Source: Thermoflexia bacterium
Lineage (GTDB): Bacteria; Chloroflexota; Anaerolineae; B4-G1
Assembly: GCA_011192155.1 (NCBI GenBank)
Contig: DUEK01000008.1
Coordinates: 1 to 64,000, forward strand
DNA: 64,000 bases
Direction of reading: 5' to 3'
Below the pieces are notes generated by a model that was not told the origin of the DNA, searched no databases, and was given only the letters and a program-made list of their open reading frames with translations. Of the stretch, positions 25,823 to 34,750 are shown in pieces. The position numbers and the translations under genes were made by a program. The first letter of the stretch is position 1. Every line of letters starts with the position of its first letter.

Positions 25823-28403
25823 ATTTCTCTACAATCGTCTCCAGTAATTGACGGGTGAGAGCTTTAGCGCCAGTCCCCACGTCACCGGTCGGCCCCACGC
25901 AGCCGGGGCAGCCATCGGCGCAAGGGCAACGACGTGCCACGTCCAACGCAGCCAGCAGCAGTTCGTCGTGGAGTTCATAGATCCGCGCACTCAGTCCGGC
26001 CCCGCCCGGCGCGCAGTCGTAGAGCGTGATGGTGGGCAACCCAGTCTCTGGGGCTCGAGATTGCACTGCCGACCCCAGGTCGCCGGGGTCGCACATCAGA
26101 TGCAAGGGGGCCAAGTTGCGCAGCAGATAGGCCAAGCCGCTCAACGGGCCTCGCGCCCCCCGCGTCCGCTCGGCGCGGCGGTGGCAGGCGGCGCAGAGTG
26201 TGATCAGATTCTCCAGCCGGTTAGCGAGCCTGTAAAAGTTGTTCACGCCAGGCACGTAGCCAAAGGCGCGAAAAGGCGTGATGTGATGAACGTCGTGCTG
26301 GCGGCCCTCCCGCTCCGGAGCGCCGCATTGCCGGCAGACGTAGCCATCGCGGGCGCGGGCGGCGCCCCGCTGGGCGGGCCAATCGGGACCATAGTCGGTC
26401 GGCGGCGGCAGAACCCCGGCTTTCTGTAACCGCGCCGTGATTTCCTCGGAAAGCGTCAGCCAGTAGCCGATGGTGCGCAACTCCTGTTCCGGCAGGTCAA
26501 TTGGCGCCCAGGCCAACGTCTCGTGCGTGTAACGCTTGATCTTGCGGTAGCCGGTGGCCCGCGTCGTCACCAGCACCTTGCCATACCCTCTCGCCGCGTT
26601 CCCTTGCTTTTCTGTCCCCTCGGCCCCGTGACTGGGTAAATACTCCTCAAGCACTCGCACGTCCGTCGTGGACGAGGCCCGCGTGTAATAGTCCAGTTCG
26701 GCGGCCCGCACGCAGGCGAGTCCATCCTCCCAGTTCAACGATTCGACGACGTAGGTCGCTCCGCCGTGCAGGTAGACGGCCCCCGCGTGGAGCAGCACGG
26801 GCGCGCTGGGACGATCCATCTGACCGATCACGCGCGGTGCGCTATTAACTTTTTGAAACGGCCATTCTGATGGCACGCTATCACTCATCTCTTGGATGAC
26901 GACGTTATCGGGGATGCCGGTGCGCAGCGACAGCCTCCCCGCCGGGTAGCCCTCGCCGATCCACGTATAGCGGCCGTTGGAGCGGTGCAGCACCCCCTCC
27001 TCGGATAACACATCCAAGAGCGCGTCCGCGTCATCCACACTGCCGAAACGCTCACCCGTCTCGAAAGGCAATTCAAAGGCCGCGCAGGCCAGGTGATTGG
27101 TCAGCACTGCCAGGTTGTCCGGATCGAGCAACGCCCGCTCGACCGGCTGGCCGAAAAAGTAGCGCGGGTGAGAGATCAAATACTGGTCGAGCGGAAGCGC
27201 GCTGGCGACCAGCACCGCGACCGAGGTTCCCACCCGCCGCCCGGCCCGCCCGGCCTGCTGCCACGCGCTGGCGATGGTGCCCGGATAGCCCGTCATCACG
27301 CACGCGCTCAGTTGCCCAATATCTATGCCCAGTTCGAGCGCATTGGTGGCGACTACGCCGCGCACCCGCCCCTCGCGCAACCCCCGCTCAATAGTGCGCC
27401 GCTCGCTGGAGAGATAGCCGCCCCGGTAGCCCTGAATCGCCTGTGGATCGCGTCCCTCAGCGGCGACAGCATCACGCAAATAGCCCAGTAATAGCTCGGT
27501 GGTCAGCCGAGCGCGGGCAAAGGTGATAGTCTGCACGCCAGCGTGCAGAAAGTGGATGGCGATCTCCTTGGCCGCCAGCGTACTGCTGCGCCGGATGCCG
27601 AGTTGCCGGTCCACCAGCGGAGGGTTATACAGGATAAAGTGCTTGTCCCCTTGTGGGGAGCCGTCATCGTCCACCAGCGTGACCGGGGCCTCAATGAGCC
27701 GCTCGGCCAGTTCGCGCGGGTTGGCAATGGTGGCGGAAGTACAGATAAAACAAGGGTCGGAGCCATAGAAGCGACATACCCGCCGCAGCCGTCGCAGCAC
27801 GTTCGCCACGTGCCCGCCAAAGATGCCCCGGTAGGTGTGCAGTTCGTCGAGCACGACGTAGCGCAGGTTGCCAAAGAAGCGCGCCCAGCGGGTGTGGTGG
27901 GGCAGGATGCCGATGTGAAGCATATCGGGGTTAGTGATCAGTAGCCGGGCCTCGCGGCGGATGGCGGGGCGCTGAGACGATGGTGTATCACCGTCATAGG
28001 GCCGCACCGCAACTTGGGCCTTGCAACTTGCCGCTTGCAATTTGAGATTTGCAATTTGGTCGTGGGCCAGGGCTTTGGTGGGGAAAAGATAGAGGGCGCA
28101 AGTGTCCGCGTCGTTCAGCAGAGTGTGGAGGATGGGCAGGTTATAGGCCAGCGTCTTGCCGGAGGCGGTAGAGGTGGACAGAACAACGTGCTGCCCCGCC
28201 AGTGCCGCCTCGATTGCTTGAACCTGGTGGGTATATGGCTGCTTGATGCCGCGCTCGCGGGCAGTGGCGATCAGGCGCGGGTCGAGCGCGGCCGGCCAGG
28301 GCGCGACGTGAGCGGATCGGGCCGGAATGCGCTCCCAGGCGGTCACGCAGCGCATAAAGGCTGGGTCTTGGCGGAAGTCAGCTAACACACCAGATAAAGA
28401 CAT
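25821..28403 (-). CDS. mrfA: MrfA/YprA-like DEAD-box helicase with HNH insertion
   Basis: 860 aa superfamily 2 helicase. Motif I is STASGKTLAYN, motif II VVLDELHTYRG, motif III CTSATIANP, motif VI QAGRAGRR. The C-terminal DUF1998/MZB domain ends in the Cys group CPCADGCPGC (residues 826-835), as in Bacillus MrfA, a helicase for repair of mitomycin damage. Inside this C-terminal domain, residues about 685-745, sits a full HNH nuclease: CRQC (690-693), a HHI core, then NLITLCAACHRRAE. After the insertion the domain resumes with LHLMCDPGDLG. The canonical MrfA has, to my knowledge, no HNH. A MrfB-like exonuclease is encoded 3.7 kb away at 32100. The protein may cut as well as unwind DNA. Confidence 0.88.
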   Translation of the reverse strand: MSLSGVLADFRQDPAFMRCVTAWERIPARSAHVAPWPAALDPRLIATARERGIKQPYTHQVQAIEAALAGQHVVLSTSTASGKTLAYNLPILHTLLNDADTCALYLFPTKALAHDQIANLKLQAASCKAQVAVRPYDGDTPSSQRPAIRREARLLITNPDMLHIGILPHHTRWARFFGNLRYVVLDELHTYRGIFGGHVANVLRRLRRVCRFYGSDPCFICTSATIANPRELAERLIEAPVTLVDDDGSPQGDKHFILYNPPLVDRQLGIRRSSTLAAKEIAIHFLHAGVQTITFARARLTTELLLGYLRDAVAAEGRDPQAIQGYRGGYLSSERRTIERGLREGRVRGVVATNALELGIDIGQLSACVMTGYPGTIASAWQQAGRAGRRVGTSVAVLVASALPLDQYLISHPRYFFGQPVERALLDPDNLAVLTNHLACAAFELPFETGERFGSVDDADALLDVLSEEGVLHRSNGRYTWIGEGYPAGRLSLRTGIPDNVVIQEMSDSVPSEWPFQKVNSAPRVIGQMDRPSAPVLLHAGAVYLHGGATYVVESLNWEDGLACVRAAELDYYTRASSTTDVRVLEEYLPSHGAEGTEKQGNAARGYGKVLVTTRATGYRKIKRYTHETLAWAPIDLPEQELRTIGYWLTLSEEITARLQKAGVLPPPTDYGPDWPAQRGAARARDGYVCRQCGAPEREGRQHDVHHITPFRAFGYVPGVNNFYRLANRLENLITLCAACHRRAERTRGARGPLSGLAYLLRNLAPLHLMCDPGDLGSAVQSRAPETGLPTITLYDCAPGGAGLSARIYELHDELLLAALDVARRCPCADGCPGCVGPTGDVGTGAKALTRQLLETIVEK

Positions 28404-28462
28404 TAGAGTTCATCAAGATTATAGGCAGGAGTTGAGAGAGTGCAAGTGTGCGATGTGCTGCG

Positions 28463-28491
28463 TTGACATCCTCGCACCGTCGTGATACTAT
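28463..28491 (+). promoter_or_regulatory. Sigma-70 promoter for the HAD gene
   Basis: TTGACA, 17 bp, TACTAT, about 25 bp before the start codon at 28517. Confidence 0.75.
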
Positions 28492-28516
28492 TAGCCTAAT
28501 TCTGGAAAGGAGCGAG

Positions 28517-29176
28517 ATGCTCGAAAAGGACAAAGTAGAAGCCGTTCTATTCGATCTGGACGGGACGCTGATGGACACCGATGACCAGGCGGTGGAGAAA
28601 CTGGCGCACCGGCTGGAGCGGCTGCGCTGGCCTCACCCGCACCAGGCCGCCCGCCGCTTCGTCATGGCTGCCGAAACCCCCGGCAACGCCCTGATGACGT
28701 TGATAGACATGCTGGGATTGGACGGGCCGCTGGCAGCGCTCACCGACCGACTGCACCACTGGCGCGGCCTGCGCGCGCGGGCCGACTTTCGCATCGTCGC
28801 AGATGCAGAAGAGATGCTGGATGCACTGAAAGGGCGCTATCGGCTGGCGGTGGTCACCACGCGCGGCCGGCGCGACGCAGAGGCGTTCCTGGGTCAACAC
28901 AACCTGCACGACTATTTTGACGCCCTGGTGACGCGCGAAAGCACTTGGCGGCTCAAGCCCCATCCCGCCCCCGTCCGGCGCGCGGCCCAATTGCTAGACG
29001 TGCCCGTTGAGCAGTGCGTGATGGTGGGAGACACGCCGGTGGACGTGAAATCGGCCCGGCGGGCCGGCGCGTGGGCAGTGGCGGTACTGTGTGGCTTTGG
29101 TGAGCGGGGGGAGTTGGAGCGGGCCGGCGCTCACGTTGTCTTGGAACACACTTCGCACTGTTCGTCATTGCTGTAG
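28517..29176 (+). CDS. HAD-superfamily phosphatase, Gph/PpaX-like
   Basis: 219 aa. Motif I LFDLDGTLMDTDD gives the nucleophile Asp and acid/base Asp. Motif II is VTTRGRRD, motif III the Lys of LKPHPAPV, and motif IV VMVGDTPVDVKSARRAG. The helical cap between motifs I and II is of the C1 type, as in phosphoglycolate or pyrophosphate phosphatases. The ATG at 28517 has GGAAAGGAG upstream; a start at 28448 would overlap the promoter. The substrate cannot be read from the sequence. Transcribed divergently from the helicase gene. Confidence 0.88.
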   Translation: MLEKDKVEAVLFDLDGTLMDTDDQAVEKLAHRLERLRWPHPHQAARRFVMAAETPGNALMTLIDMLGLDGPLAALTDRLHHWRGLRARADFRIVADAEEMLDALKGRYRLAVVTTRGRRDAEAFLGQHNLHDYFDALVTRESTWRLKPHPAPVRRAAQLLDVPVEQCVMVGDTPVDVKSARRAGAWAVAVLCGFGERGELERAGAHVVLEHTSHCSSLL

Positions 29177-29285
29177 GGTCACCTTTTTCACTGCAACTTG
29201 ATTGTAACTGGCTCGTAACACTGTGTGGTTTAGCGGCGTCGTATAATCAAAGAAACCAGGCTTCTGACCTTTACCGGGAGAGATT

Positions 29286-30467
29286 ATGATGACGAGCAGT
29301 GCAACTGAAATACTGCGCCAGGTATTTCCCGGCCTGAGCGAGCAAGACCTGACCGAACTGGCCAGTGTAGCTAAACGGCGCACTTATCCTCCAGATACCA
29401 TTCTGTGTCACGAGGGACGCGCCGAGGAAATCTTCTACGTCATCGTCAGTGGGCGAGCGGAAATCAGCAAGCATATGGAAGAGGGCGCGCAGCGAATACT
29501 GCACCAACAGGGACCAGGCGAGTTCTTTGGCGAACTTGCATTGGTGCAGGAGGGCCAACGCGCCGCTACCGTCCGCACGCTAGAACCAACTACAGTGTTG
29601 GAGATTGAGCGTGAAGCCTTTACGAGTGTGCTGCAACGCAGTGCCTCGATGGCAGTGCGCATTATGCTGCAAGTCACCTCGCGCCTGCGTGATTCTGACC
29701 AGCGCTCCATCGCTGACCTGCGCCGCAAGAACGTCGAACTGGCGCGAGCGTACGAGGACTTGGAGACCCAACAACGACTGCGCTCCGAGTTCCTCACCAC
29801 TGTATCCCACGAACTGCGCACACCCTTGACAGCCGCCACCGGCTACCTGCAATTTGTCAACTCTGGCGTGGTGGATCCAGAGCAAACGCTGGATTTCTTG
29901 GGCAAAGTATCCCAGAACCTAGAGACTGTCGTATACCTGGTCAACAACATCCTGCTCCTGCAAGAATTGGAGTTGATCACACCAGAGTTCAAACCGCTGA
30001 ACGTGGCAGAAATAGTGGCTCAGGTCGTCCACGAGATGATAGAACAGGCGGCGCCGGCCGGCCTCACGATAGATACCCACATCGCGGGCAAACTGCCCCA
30101 TGTGATGGGGGACGCCAGCAGCCTGGGCCGCGCGGTGGGTGTACTGCTGGATAACGCTGTCAAGTTCAGCCCCGCAGGCGGTGGAATCTCCGTCCGAACG
30201 CGCGCCGACGATGGCTCGCTGCTGATCGAGATCCGCGACCCCGGCGTCGGATTTCCCGTGGAGCAATTGGAGCACCTGTTCAAGCCCTTTACACGCATTG
30301 AGGCGACAGACGGCTACCTGTTCGGCGGCGTGGGGTTGGGGCTGCCCATCGCAAAGCATATAGTGGAATCACACGGCGGGCGCATTGAGGCCGCAAGTGA
30401 GAAAGGAAAAGGCAGCACCTTTACAATCGTGCTGCCTATCGCTGAAAAAGTGAAACGTGAAGCGTGA
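29286..30467 (+). CDS. Soluble histidine kinase with cNMP-binding domain
   Basis: 393 aa with no membrane helix. Residues about 15-135 form a cyclic-nucleotide-binding/Crp-like fold (CHEGRAEEIFYVIVSGRAEI, GEFFGELALVQEGQRAATV). A coiled linker (DLRRKNVELARAYEDLETQQ) leads to HisKA with the phospho-His in FLTTVSHELRTPLTAATG, then the ATPase domain: N box VLLDNAVKFSP, G1 IRDPGVGFP and G2 GGVGLGLPIAKH. It is a cytosolic two-component sensor. No response regulator gene is adjacent, so it is an orphan. A TATAAT box at 29242 with no clear -35 may drive it. The FGELA pocket, with Arg-Ala, suggests real ligand binding. Confidence 0.9.
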   Translation: MMTSSATEILRQVFPGLSEQDLTELASVAKRRTYPPDTILCHEGRAEEIFYVIVSGRAEISKHMEEGAQRILHQQGPGEFFGELALVQEGQRAATVRTLEPTTVLEIEREAFTSVLQRSASMAVRIMLQVTSRLRDSDQRSIADLRRKNVELARAYEDLETQQRLRSEFLTTVSHELRTPLTAATGYLQFVNSGVVDPEQTLDFLGKVSQNLETVVYLVNNILLLQELELITPEFKPLNVAEIVAQVVHEMIEQAAPAGLTIDTHIAGKLPHVMGDASSLGRAVGVLLDNAVKFSPAGGGISVRTRADDGSLLIEIRDPGVGFPVEQLEHLFKPFTRIEATDGYLFGGVGLGLPIAKHIVESHGGRIEAASEKGKGSTFTIVLPIAEKVKREA

Positions 30468-30509
30468 TCCGCCAATCCTGCTAACCCACGTTCTGAAGGA
30501 GAGGAATTT

Positions 30510-31100
30510 ATGAGCAAACATAACTCGCTGATGTATCTACCCTTCATTGCGCTTGTGATCGGTATTCTGGCCTGTAACGCCCCTGCTCCAACGGCCACAG
30601 GCCCACAAGACCCTCCACCCACCGTGACGGCCTACGCCCCGGCTACTTTGCCGCCCCCGCCAACCGAAACCCAGCCGCCGGCATCCGAATCGCCAGAGGC
30701 AACAGAGGCGGTGACTGCCACAGTTTCTCCATCGGCGACGACTCAATCTACGCCGGCGACGACGGCCGCGCCCACAGAGACGCCCACCCCGCCGCCCAGC
30801 GAGGGCTCGCTGGATTTCGATTCGCCGACCTGGGTGCACAGTTGGGAGTCGCTATCAAACGATCAGTATGAAGTAGTGGTCATTGTAAACATTAGAGGCG
30901 GAGCACCGCCGTTTACAATTGAGCACGATCACATTGCAACTGAGGATAGTCCAACTTCAGAACGGGACTATAATCTCACACTCCTCACGAGCGGGTGCGG
31001 CGCCATCGTTCACAACATCACTGTTAAATCGGCCGATGGACAAGAGGTCTCCAAAGATTACTATATCGGGATGGACCCCCAGCCCTGGTGCGAAGACTAG
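30510..31100 (+). CDS. Secreted lipoprotein with Thr/Pro linker
   Basis: 196 aa. Signal peptide with lipobox IGILAC (lipid Cys near residue 22), a linker of about 75 residues of Pro, Thr, Ala and Ser, then a compact domain of about 95 residues (SPTWVHSWESLSNDQYEV, GGAPPFTIEHDH, one Cys in TSGCGAIVHN and one near the end in PWCED, which could pair). The fold looks like a small Ig-type beta domain. No known family recognised. It lies 42 bp after the kinase gene and 6 bp before the L,D-transpeptidase gene, so it belongs to this envelope gene run. Confidence 0.7.
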   Translation: MSKHNSLMYLPFIALVIGILACNAPAPTATGPQDPPPTVTAYAPATLPPPPTETQPPASESPEATEAVTATVSPSATTQSTPATTAAPTETPTPPPSEGSLDFDSPTWVHSWESLSNDQYEVVVIVNIRGGAPPFTIEHDHIATEDSPTSERDYNLTLLTSGCGAIVHNITVKSADGQEVSKDYYIGMDPQPWCED

Positions 31101-31106
31101 CCACAG

Positions 31107-32096
31107 ATGACCAATCTGACACGCAGGGAATTTCTCAAACTGGGCGGAGGTGCGCTGGCAGGCGTCGCCTCTCTGCCGCTGCCTCCCCGCGCTCAGATCG
31201 CGCGTGAGAAAGTCCGCCTGGGGCGGATCACCGACTGGTCGGTGCGGGTGCGCGCCGAACCGGACCACAGCGCCCCCACCGTGCGCTATCAGCGTCTCGA
31301 CGATACCGTCGCCTACTTTGAGGAGGTTGAGGCCGAGGGCCTTAACCCCCATAACCCGATATGGTTCCGCGTCATCGGCGGCTACATTTATTCCTCCTAC
31401 GTCCAGCCGGTTGAGATACACCTCAACACGCCACTACAACACATTCCCTCCGCAGGTCTGTGGGGAGAGATCAGCATCCCTTACACCAACGCCCGCTACA
31501 CTCCATCGCCCGACGTTGGCGGCTCCTACCGCCTGCGCTACAGCTCGGTCTACCGCATCGCCGAGGCCGTGTGGGGTACAGATCACCAACTGTGGTACCG
31601 GTTGCACAGCAGCCAGTCCCCCACTGCGCGCCGCTATGTCCCTGCTGCCCACGTGCGCCCCATCTACCCGCAAGACCTGGAACCGATCTCGCCTTGCGTT
31701 CGCGCCAAACGCATCAAAGTCTCGCTCGCCGACCAATTGCTCGTGGCCTTTGAAAACAACAGACCGGTGTTCGAGACCCGCATCTCTGGCGGCACGGGGG
31801 GCGATCGCTCCACCCCCACGGGCCATCACCACATCACCTTCAAAGCCCCCTCGCGCCACATGGTGGGCGATACCTATAACCTGCCCGGCGTCCCTTTCGA
31901 TTCTTACTTTTGGGGCGCGGTCGCCATACACGGCGCTTACTGGCATAACGACTTTGGCCGTCCGCGCAGTCACGGCTGCGTCAACGTCCCCTCCGAAGCC
32001 GCCAAGTGGATCTTTCGCTGGACCCAACCAGTCACCCCCTACGAGGATGACGGACTGCGCGTGCAAGAAGGCGGCACCCCTGTGATTGTCTCCTGA
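31107..32096 (+). CDS. Tat-exported L,D-transpeptidase (YkuD)
   Basis: 329 aa. A twin-arginine signal (LTRREFLKLGGGALAGVASL) sends the folded protein out. An SH3-like region (VRVRAEPDHSAPTVRYQ) precedes the YkuD catalytic domain. The active-site block reads AIHGAYWHNDFGRPRSHGC with the nucleophile Cys and the first His, then VNVP. Such enzymes form 3-3 cross-links in peptidoglycan or attach proteins to it. A second YkuD enzyme is encoded at 33561. The start is 6 bp after the lipoprotein stop. Confidence 0.9.
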   Translation: MTNLTRREFLKLGGGALAGVASLPLPPRAQIAREKVRLGRITDWSVRVRAEPDHSAPTVRYQRLDDTVAYFEEVEAEGLNPHNPIWFRVIGGYIYSSYVQPVEIHLNTPLQHIPSAGLWGEISIPYTNARYTPSPDVGGSYRLRYSSVYRIAEAVWGTDHQLWYRLHSSQSPTARRYVPAAHVRPIYPQDLEPISPCVRAKRIKVSLADQLLVAFENNRPVFETRISGGTGGDRSTPTGHHHITFKAPSRHMVGDTYNLPGVPFDSYFWGAVAIHGAYWHNDFGRPRSHGCVNVPSEAAKWIFRWTQPVTPYEDDGLRVQEGGTPVIVS

Positions 32097-32099
32097 GCG

Positions 32100-33401
32100 A
32101 TGCACGACGACCTGCTACGGCGACTGCGCGACCTGGGAGTGGTGAAAGGCGTACGCGAGCTAAAAACGCTGCCTGCCCGCCGCCGCGTCGCCATAGAAGA
32201 CCTGGTGGATGGTCGCTTTCACGCCACATCTCACGGGCAGTGCTTTGTCGCCGAGGAAATCTATCCCCTCGATCACCTCCACAGCAACCTGCCGCTCTCC
32301 TCGTTTCTGGAACTAGCTCCTCAAGTCATCGCACAGATCGCGCGAGACGACGCGCTCGCCAGCCTGAACCTGCGGCGGGCCTGCTTCCTCGATACCGAGA
32401 CCACTGGCCTTTCCGGCGGCAGCGGCACGATGGCTTTTATGGTCGGGCTGGGCTATTTCTCAGAAGATAGTTTTCGCTTGCAACAATACTTTCTGCGCGA
32501 CCCTGGCGACGAACCGGCGATGATCGAATCGCTGGCGGAGCTGCTGCACAAGTTCGAGGCTCTGATCTCGTTCAACGGGCGCGGCTTTGACGTGCCCATC
32601 ATCGAAAACCGCTTTATCCTGGCCCGCGTCCCCCCGCCCACAACTGGGATGCCGCACCTCGACCTGCTCCTTCCCGCGCGGCGATTATGGCGCTACCGCC
32701 TGCCCTCGCGCGCGCTGGGCGCGATTGAGCGAGAGGTACTGGGCGTGCTGCGCGAGCAGGACGACGTGCCCGGCGGCGTCATCCCCTGGCTTTACCGCGA
32801 CTATTTGCGCACGGGCGACGCCCGCGAGATGCAGCGCGTACTCTATCACAACGCGGTGGACATCCTCAGCTTGGTGACGCTGGCGGCGCGACTGTGCCGG
32901 GTCTATGCCGACCCCTGGAACGAGCCATCCTTGAACGGCGCCGAGTTCTACGGTCTGGCCCGCTGGTACGAGGCCGAGGGCGCCCTGGACGACGCTGAAC
33001 AAGCATACCGCGCTGCCATTGCGGCCCCTCTTGCCCCCGACCTGCGCCCCAAGGCTCTGCGCGATCTGGCATACTTCCTCAAGCGCGCTGACCGCCGGGC
33101 CGAGGCCTTTGCCTATTGGCAGCAGTTGGCGCTGGAGACGACCGATGACGTGCTGGCTCACATCGAACTGGCAAAGTATTTCGAGTGGCGCGTGGATAAC
33201 CTCTCCCTGGCGGCAGATTGGACGCGGGCGGCGCTGGCGCGGGTCGAGCGGTGGCCTCGGGGCGAGCGCCGCACCGTTACCCTGGTCGAGCTACGCCACC
33301 GGCTGGCCCGGTTAGAGCGCAAGCCAGGAATAGACTCAGTAGATCCAAAATGTTACGACAACAAGACCTCGGAGGTCTCTCGAGAGCGCCTTTGCCGATA
33401 A
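32100..33401 (+). CDS. mrfB: MrfB/YprB-like DEDD exonuclease with TPR tail
   Basis: 433 aa. The RNase H-like exonuclease core starts at CFLDTETTGLSGGSGTMAFM (Asp and Glu of motif I), continues with LISFNGRGFDVPIIENRF (motif II Asp) and YHNAVDILSLVTLA (motif III His/Asp). Residues about 280-400 are TPR-like helices (FYGLARWYEAEGALDDAEQAY). This layout is that of Bacillus YprB/MrfB, the exonuclease partner of the MrfA helicase in repair of mitomycin lesions; the helicase homolog lies at 25821 on the other strand. The last about 23 codons come from the repeat element that starts at 33331, which also supplies the stop. Start 3 bp after the previous stop. Confidence 0.88.
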   Translation: MHDDLLRRLRDLGVVKGVRELKTLPARRRVAIEDLVDGRFHATSHGQCFVAEEIYPLDHLHSNLPLSSFLELAPQVIAQIARDDALASLNLRRACFLDTETTGLSGGSGTMAFMVGLGYFSEDSFRLQQYFLRDPGDEPAMIESLAELLHKFEALISFNGRGFDVPIIENRFILARVPPPTTGMPHLDLLLPARRLWRYRLPSRALGAIEREVLGVLREQDDVPGGVIPWLYRDYLRTGDAREMQRVLYHNAVDILSLVTLAARLCRVYADPWNEPSLNGAEFYGLARWYEAEGALDDAEQAYRAAIAAPLAPDLRPKALRDLAYFLKRADRRAEAFAYWQQLALETTDDVLAHIELAKYFEWRVDNLSLAADWTRAALARVERWPRGERRTVTLVELRHRLARLERKPGIDSVDPKCYDNKTSEVSRERLCR

Positions 33402-33478
33402 AAACGGGCGCAATCTAAGCAATTTTGCTGCCAATGTCACCTTCCGAGACCTCCGAGGTCTGAAATTTGGATTGAGAC
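33331..33478. repeat. MITE-like palindromic repeat, copy 2
   Basis: Nearly identical to 8239-8392 over most of its length, with the same inner GACCTCGGAGGTC pair; the right end is altered (TTTGGATTGAGAC). It begins inside the MrfB-like gene and encodes that protein's last residues. Confidence 0.85.
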
Positions 33479-33509
33479 TAGTTCTCGGTACAAATTTGTG
33501 TATTCTACC

Positions 33510-33538
33510 TGGACGGTGCGCCCATTCTGTGTTAGAAT
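33510..33538 (+). promoter_or_regulatory. Promoter candidate for second L,D-transpeptidase
   Basis: TGGACG, 17 bp, TAGAAT, 22 bp before the ATG at 33561. The -10 context GTGTTAGAAT is the same as that before the S41 gene at 42558. Confidence 0.5.
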
Positions 33539-33560
33539 GTCGCCTGTATCGGAGAACATT

Positions 33561-34733
33561 ATGCGTCGTTACCTGCTCATTATCCTAACATTACTCATCC
33601 TGCTGTCGTTGACAGCGGGGGCCGCCGGGGCAACCAACCTGTACGATCCAGGAGAGCCTCACGCGCGCTACGTCTGCGTACCCAACCTCTTTTGGCGCAA
33701 CCCGGAACAGTGCCCCTCCTACGGCCCCGGCGCCACCCCCTACCGCCTCGCCTCCATCCGCCTGCCCGACCCGCTGCCCGAACTGCCCGTGCTCGAACTT
33801 CCGCAAGAGGATGAGGTCGTTCCATATACCTATGCCTACGTCAAAACCTTGCCGCTGAACGTCTACCGCCACCCGATGGAGGCCGCGCTGGGCTTGCCGC
33901 CCGCGCGCACGCTGCTCTCCGGCGACTGGTGGGTCAGCGTGGATGGCGCGGTCGAGTACGAGGGGCAGCGCTGGTACCAGATCAATGAGGAAGAATTCGT
34001 TCCTGCCGACGCGCTCTCACTGGCCGCCCCCTCCCGCTTCCAGGGTATCTACCTCACCCAACAGCCATCGCACCCCTTTGCCTGGATCAACCGCTGGGTG
34101 CAGCCCTCGCTCGTGCCACAGGGGCCGCCCAACACCGAGGCCGAACCGCTTTTGCGCTACCAACTGGTCACCATCTTTGCCGAGGAGCGACGCGGCGACG
34201 AAATCTGGTACCTCATCGGCGAAAATCAATGGATCAACCAGGAAAACATCGCCCGCGCCGACATAGACCCGGTACCGGAGGGAGTGCCCCAGGGCGCAAA
34301 GTGGATCGAGGTGGACCTGTACGAGCAAACCATTGCCGCCTACGAAGGGGAACGCATGGTCTATGCCACACTCATCTCTAGCGGGCGGACGGGCACTGCC
34401 ACGCCGCCCGGACTGTACAGCCTGTGGTCAAAAGTGCGGGAAGGCAAGATGAGCACACCCGATGTCGAGGATGGAAGTCCGGCCTGGTACTATCTCGAAG
34501 ACGTGCCCTGGACGATGTACTTTCACGAGGGTTACTCGATCCACACCGCCTACTGGCACGATGCCTTTGGCTTTACGCGCAGCCACGGTTGCGTCAACCT
34601 GCCCCCCCGCGACGCCGAGTGGTTTTTCACCTGGGCCGACCCGTTCATCCCCGACGACGTGGACCTGCTCTACATAGGCGGAGGCGCGCCCAACACCTGG
34701 GTCTGGGTGCACTTTTCGTCGCCCTTTGAATAG
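33561..34733 (+). CDS. Secreted L,D-transpeptidase (YkuD) with SH3-like repeats
   Basis: 390 aa. A signal peptide (LLIILTLLILLSLTAGAAGA) is followed by two SH3-like modules (LPLNVYRHPMEAALG, then IYLTQQPSHPFAWINRW) and the YkuD domain near the end: WIEVDLYEQTIAAYEG, then the active site IHTAYWHDAFGFTRSHGC with the catalytic Cys, and VNLPPRD. It should cross-link or modify peptidoglycan outside the cell. The ATG at 33561 has a GGAG box 7 bp upstream; the in-frame ATGs from 33498 precede the box and the signal peptide. Confidence 0.9.
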   Translation: MRRYLLIILTLLILLSLTAGAAGATNLYDPGEPHARYVCVPNLFWRNPEQCPSYGPGATPYRLASIRLPDPLPELPVLELPQEDEVVPYTYAYVKTLPLNVYRHPMEAALGLPPARTLLSGDWWVSVDGAVEYEGQRWYQINEEEFVPADALSLAAPSRFQGIYLTQQPSHPFAWINRWVQPSLVPQGPPNTEAEPLLRYQLVTIFAEERRGDEIWYLIGENQWINQENIARADIDPVPEGVPQGAKWIEVDLYEQTIAAYEGERMVYATLISSGRTGTATPPGLYSLWSKVREGKMSTPDVEDGSPAWYYLEDVPWTMYFHEGYSIHTAYWHDAFGFTRSHGCVNLPPRDAEWFFTWADPFIPDDVDLLYIGGGAPNTWVWVHFSSPFE

Positions 34734-34750
34734 AACTCGTCATTCGCCCT

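Noticed and set aside
31150-32085. 311-aa frame inside the first L,D-transpeptidase gene
   Set aside because: The +1 frame of a clear YkuD gene; composition dominated by Arg, Ser, Thr and Pro from GC-rich codons.
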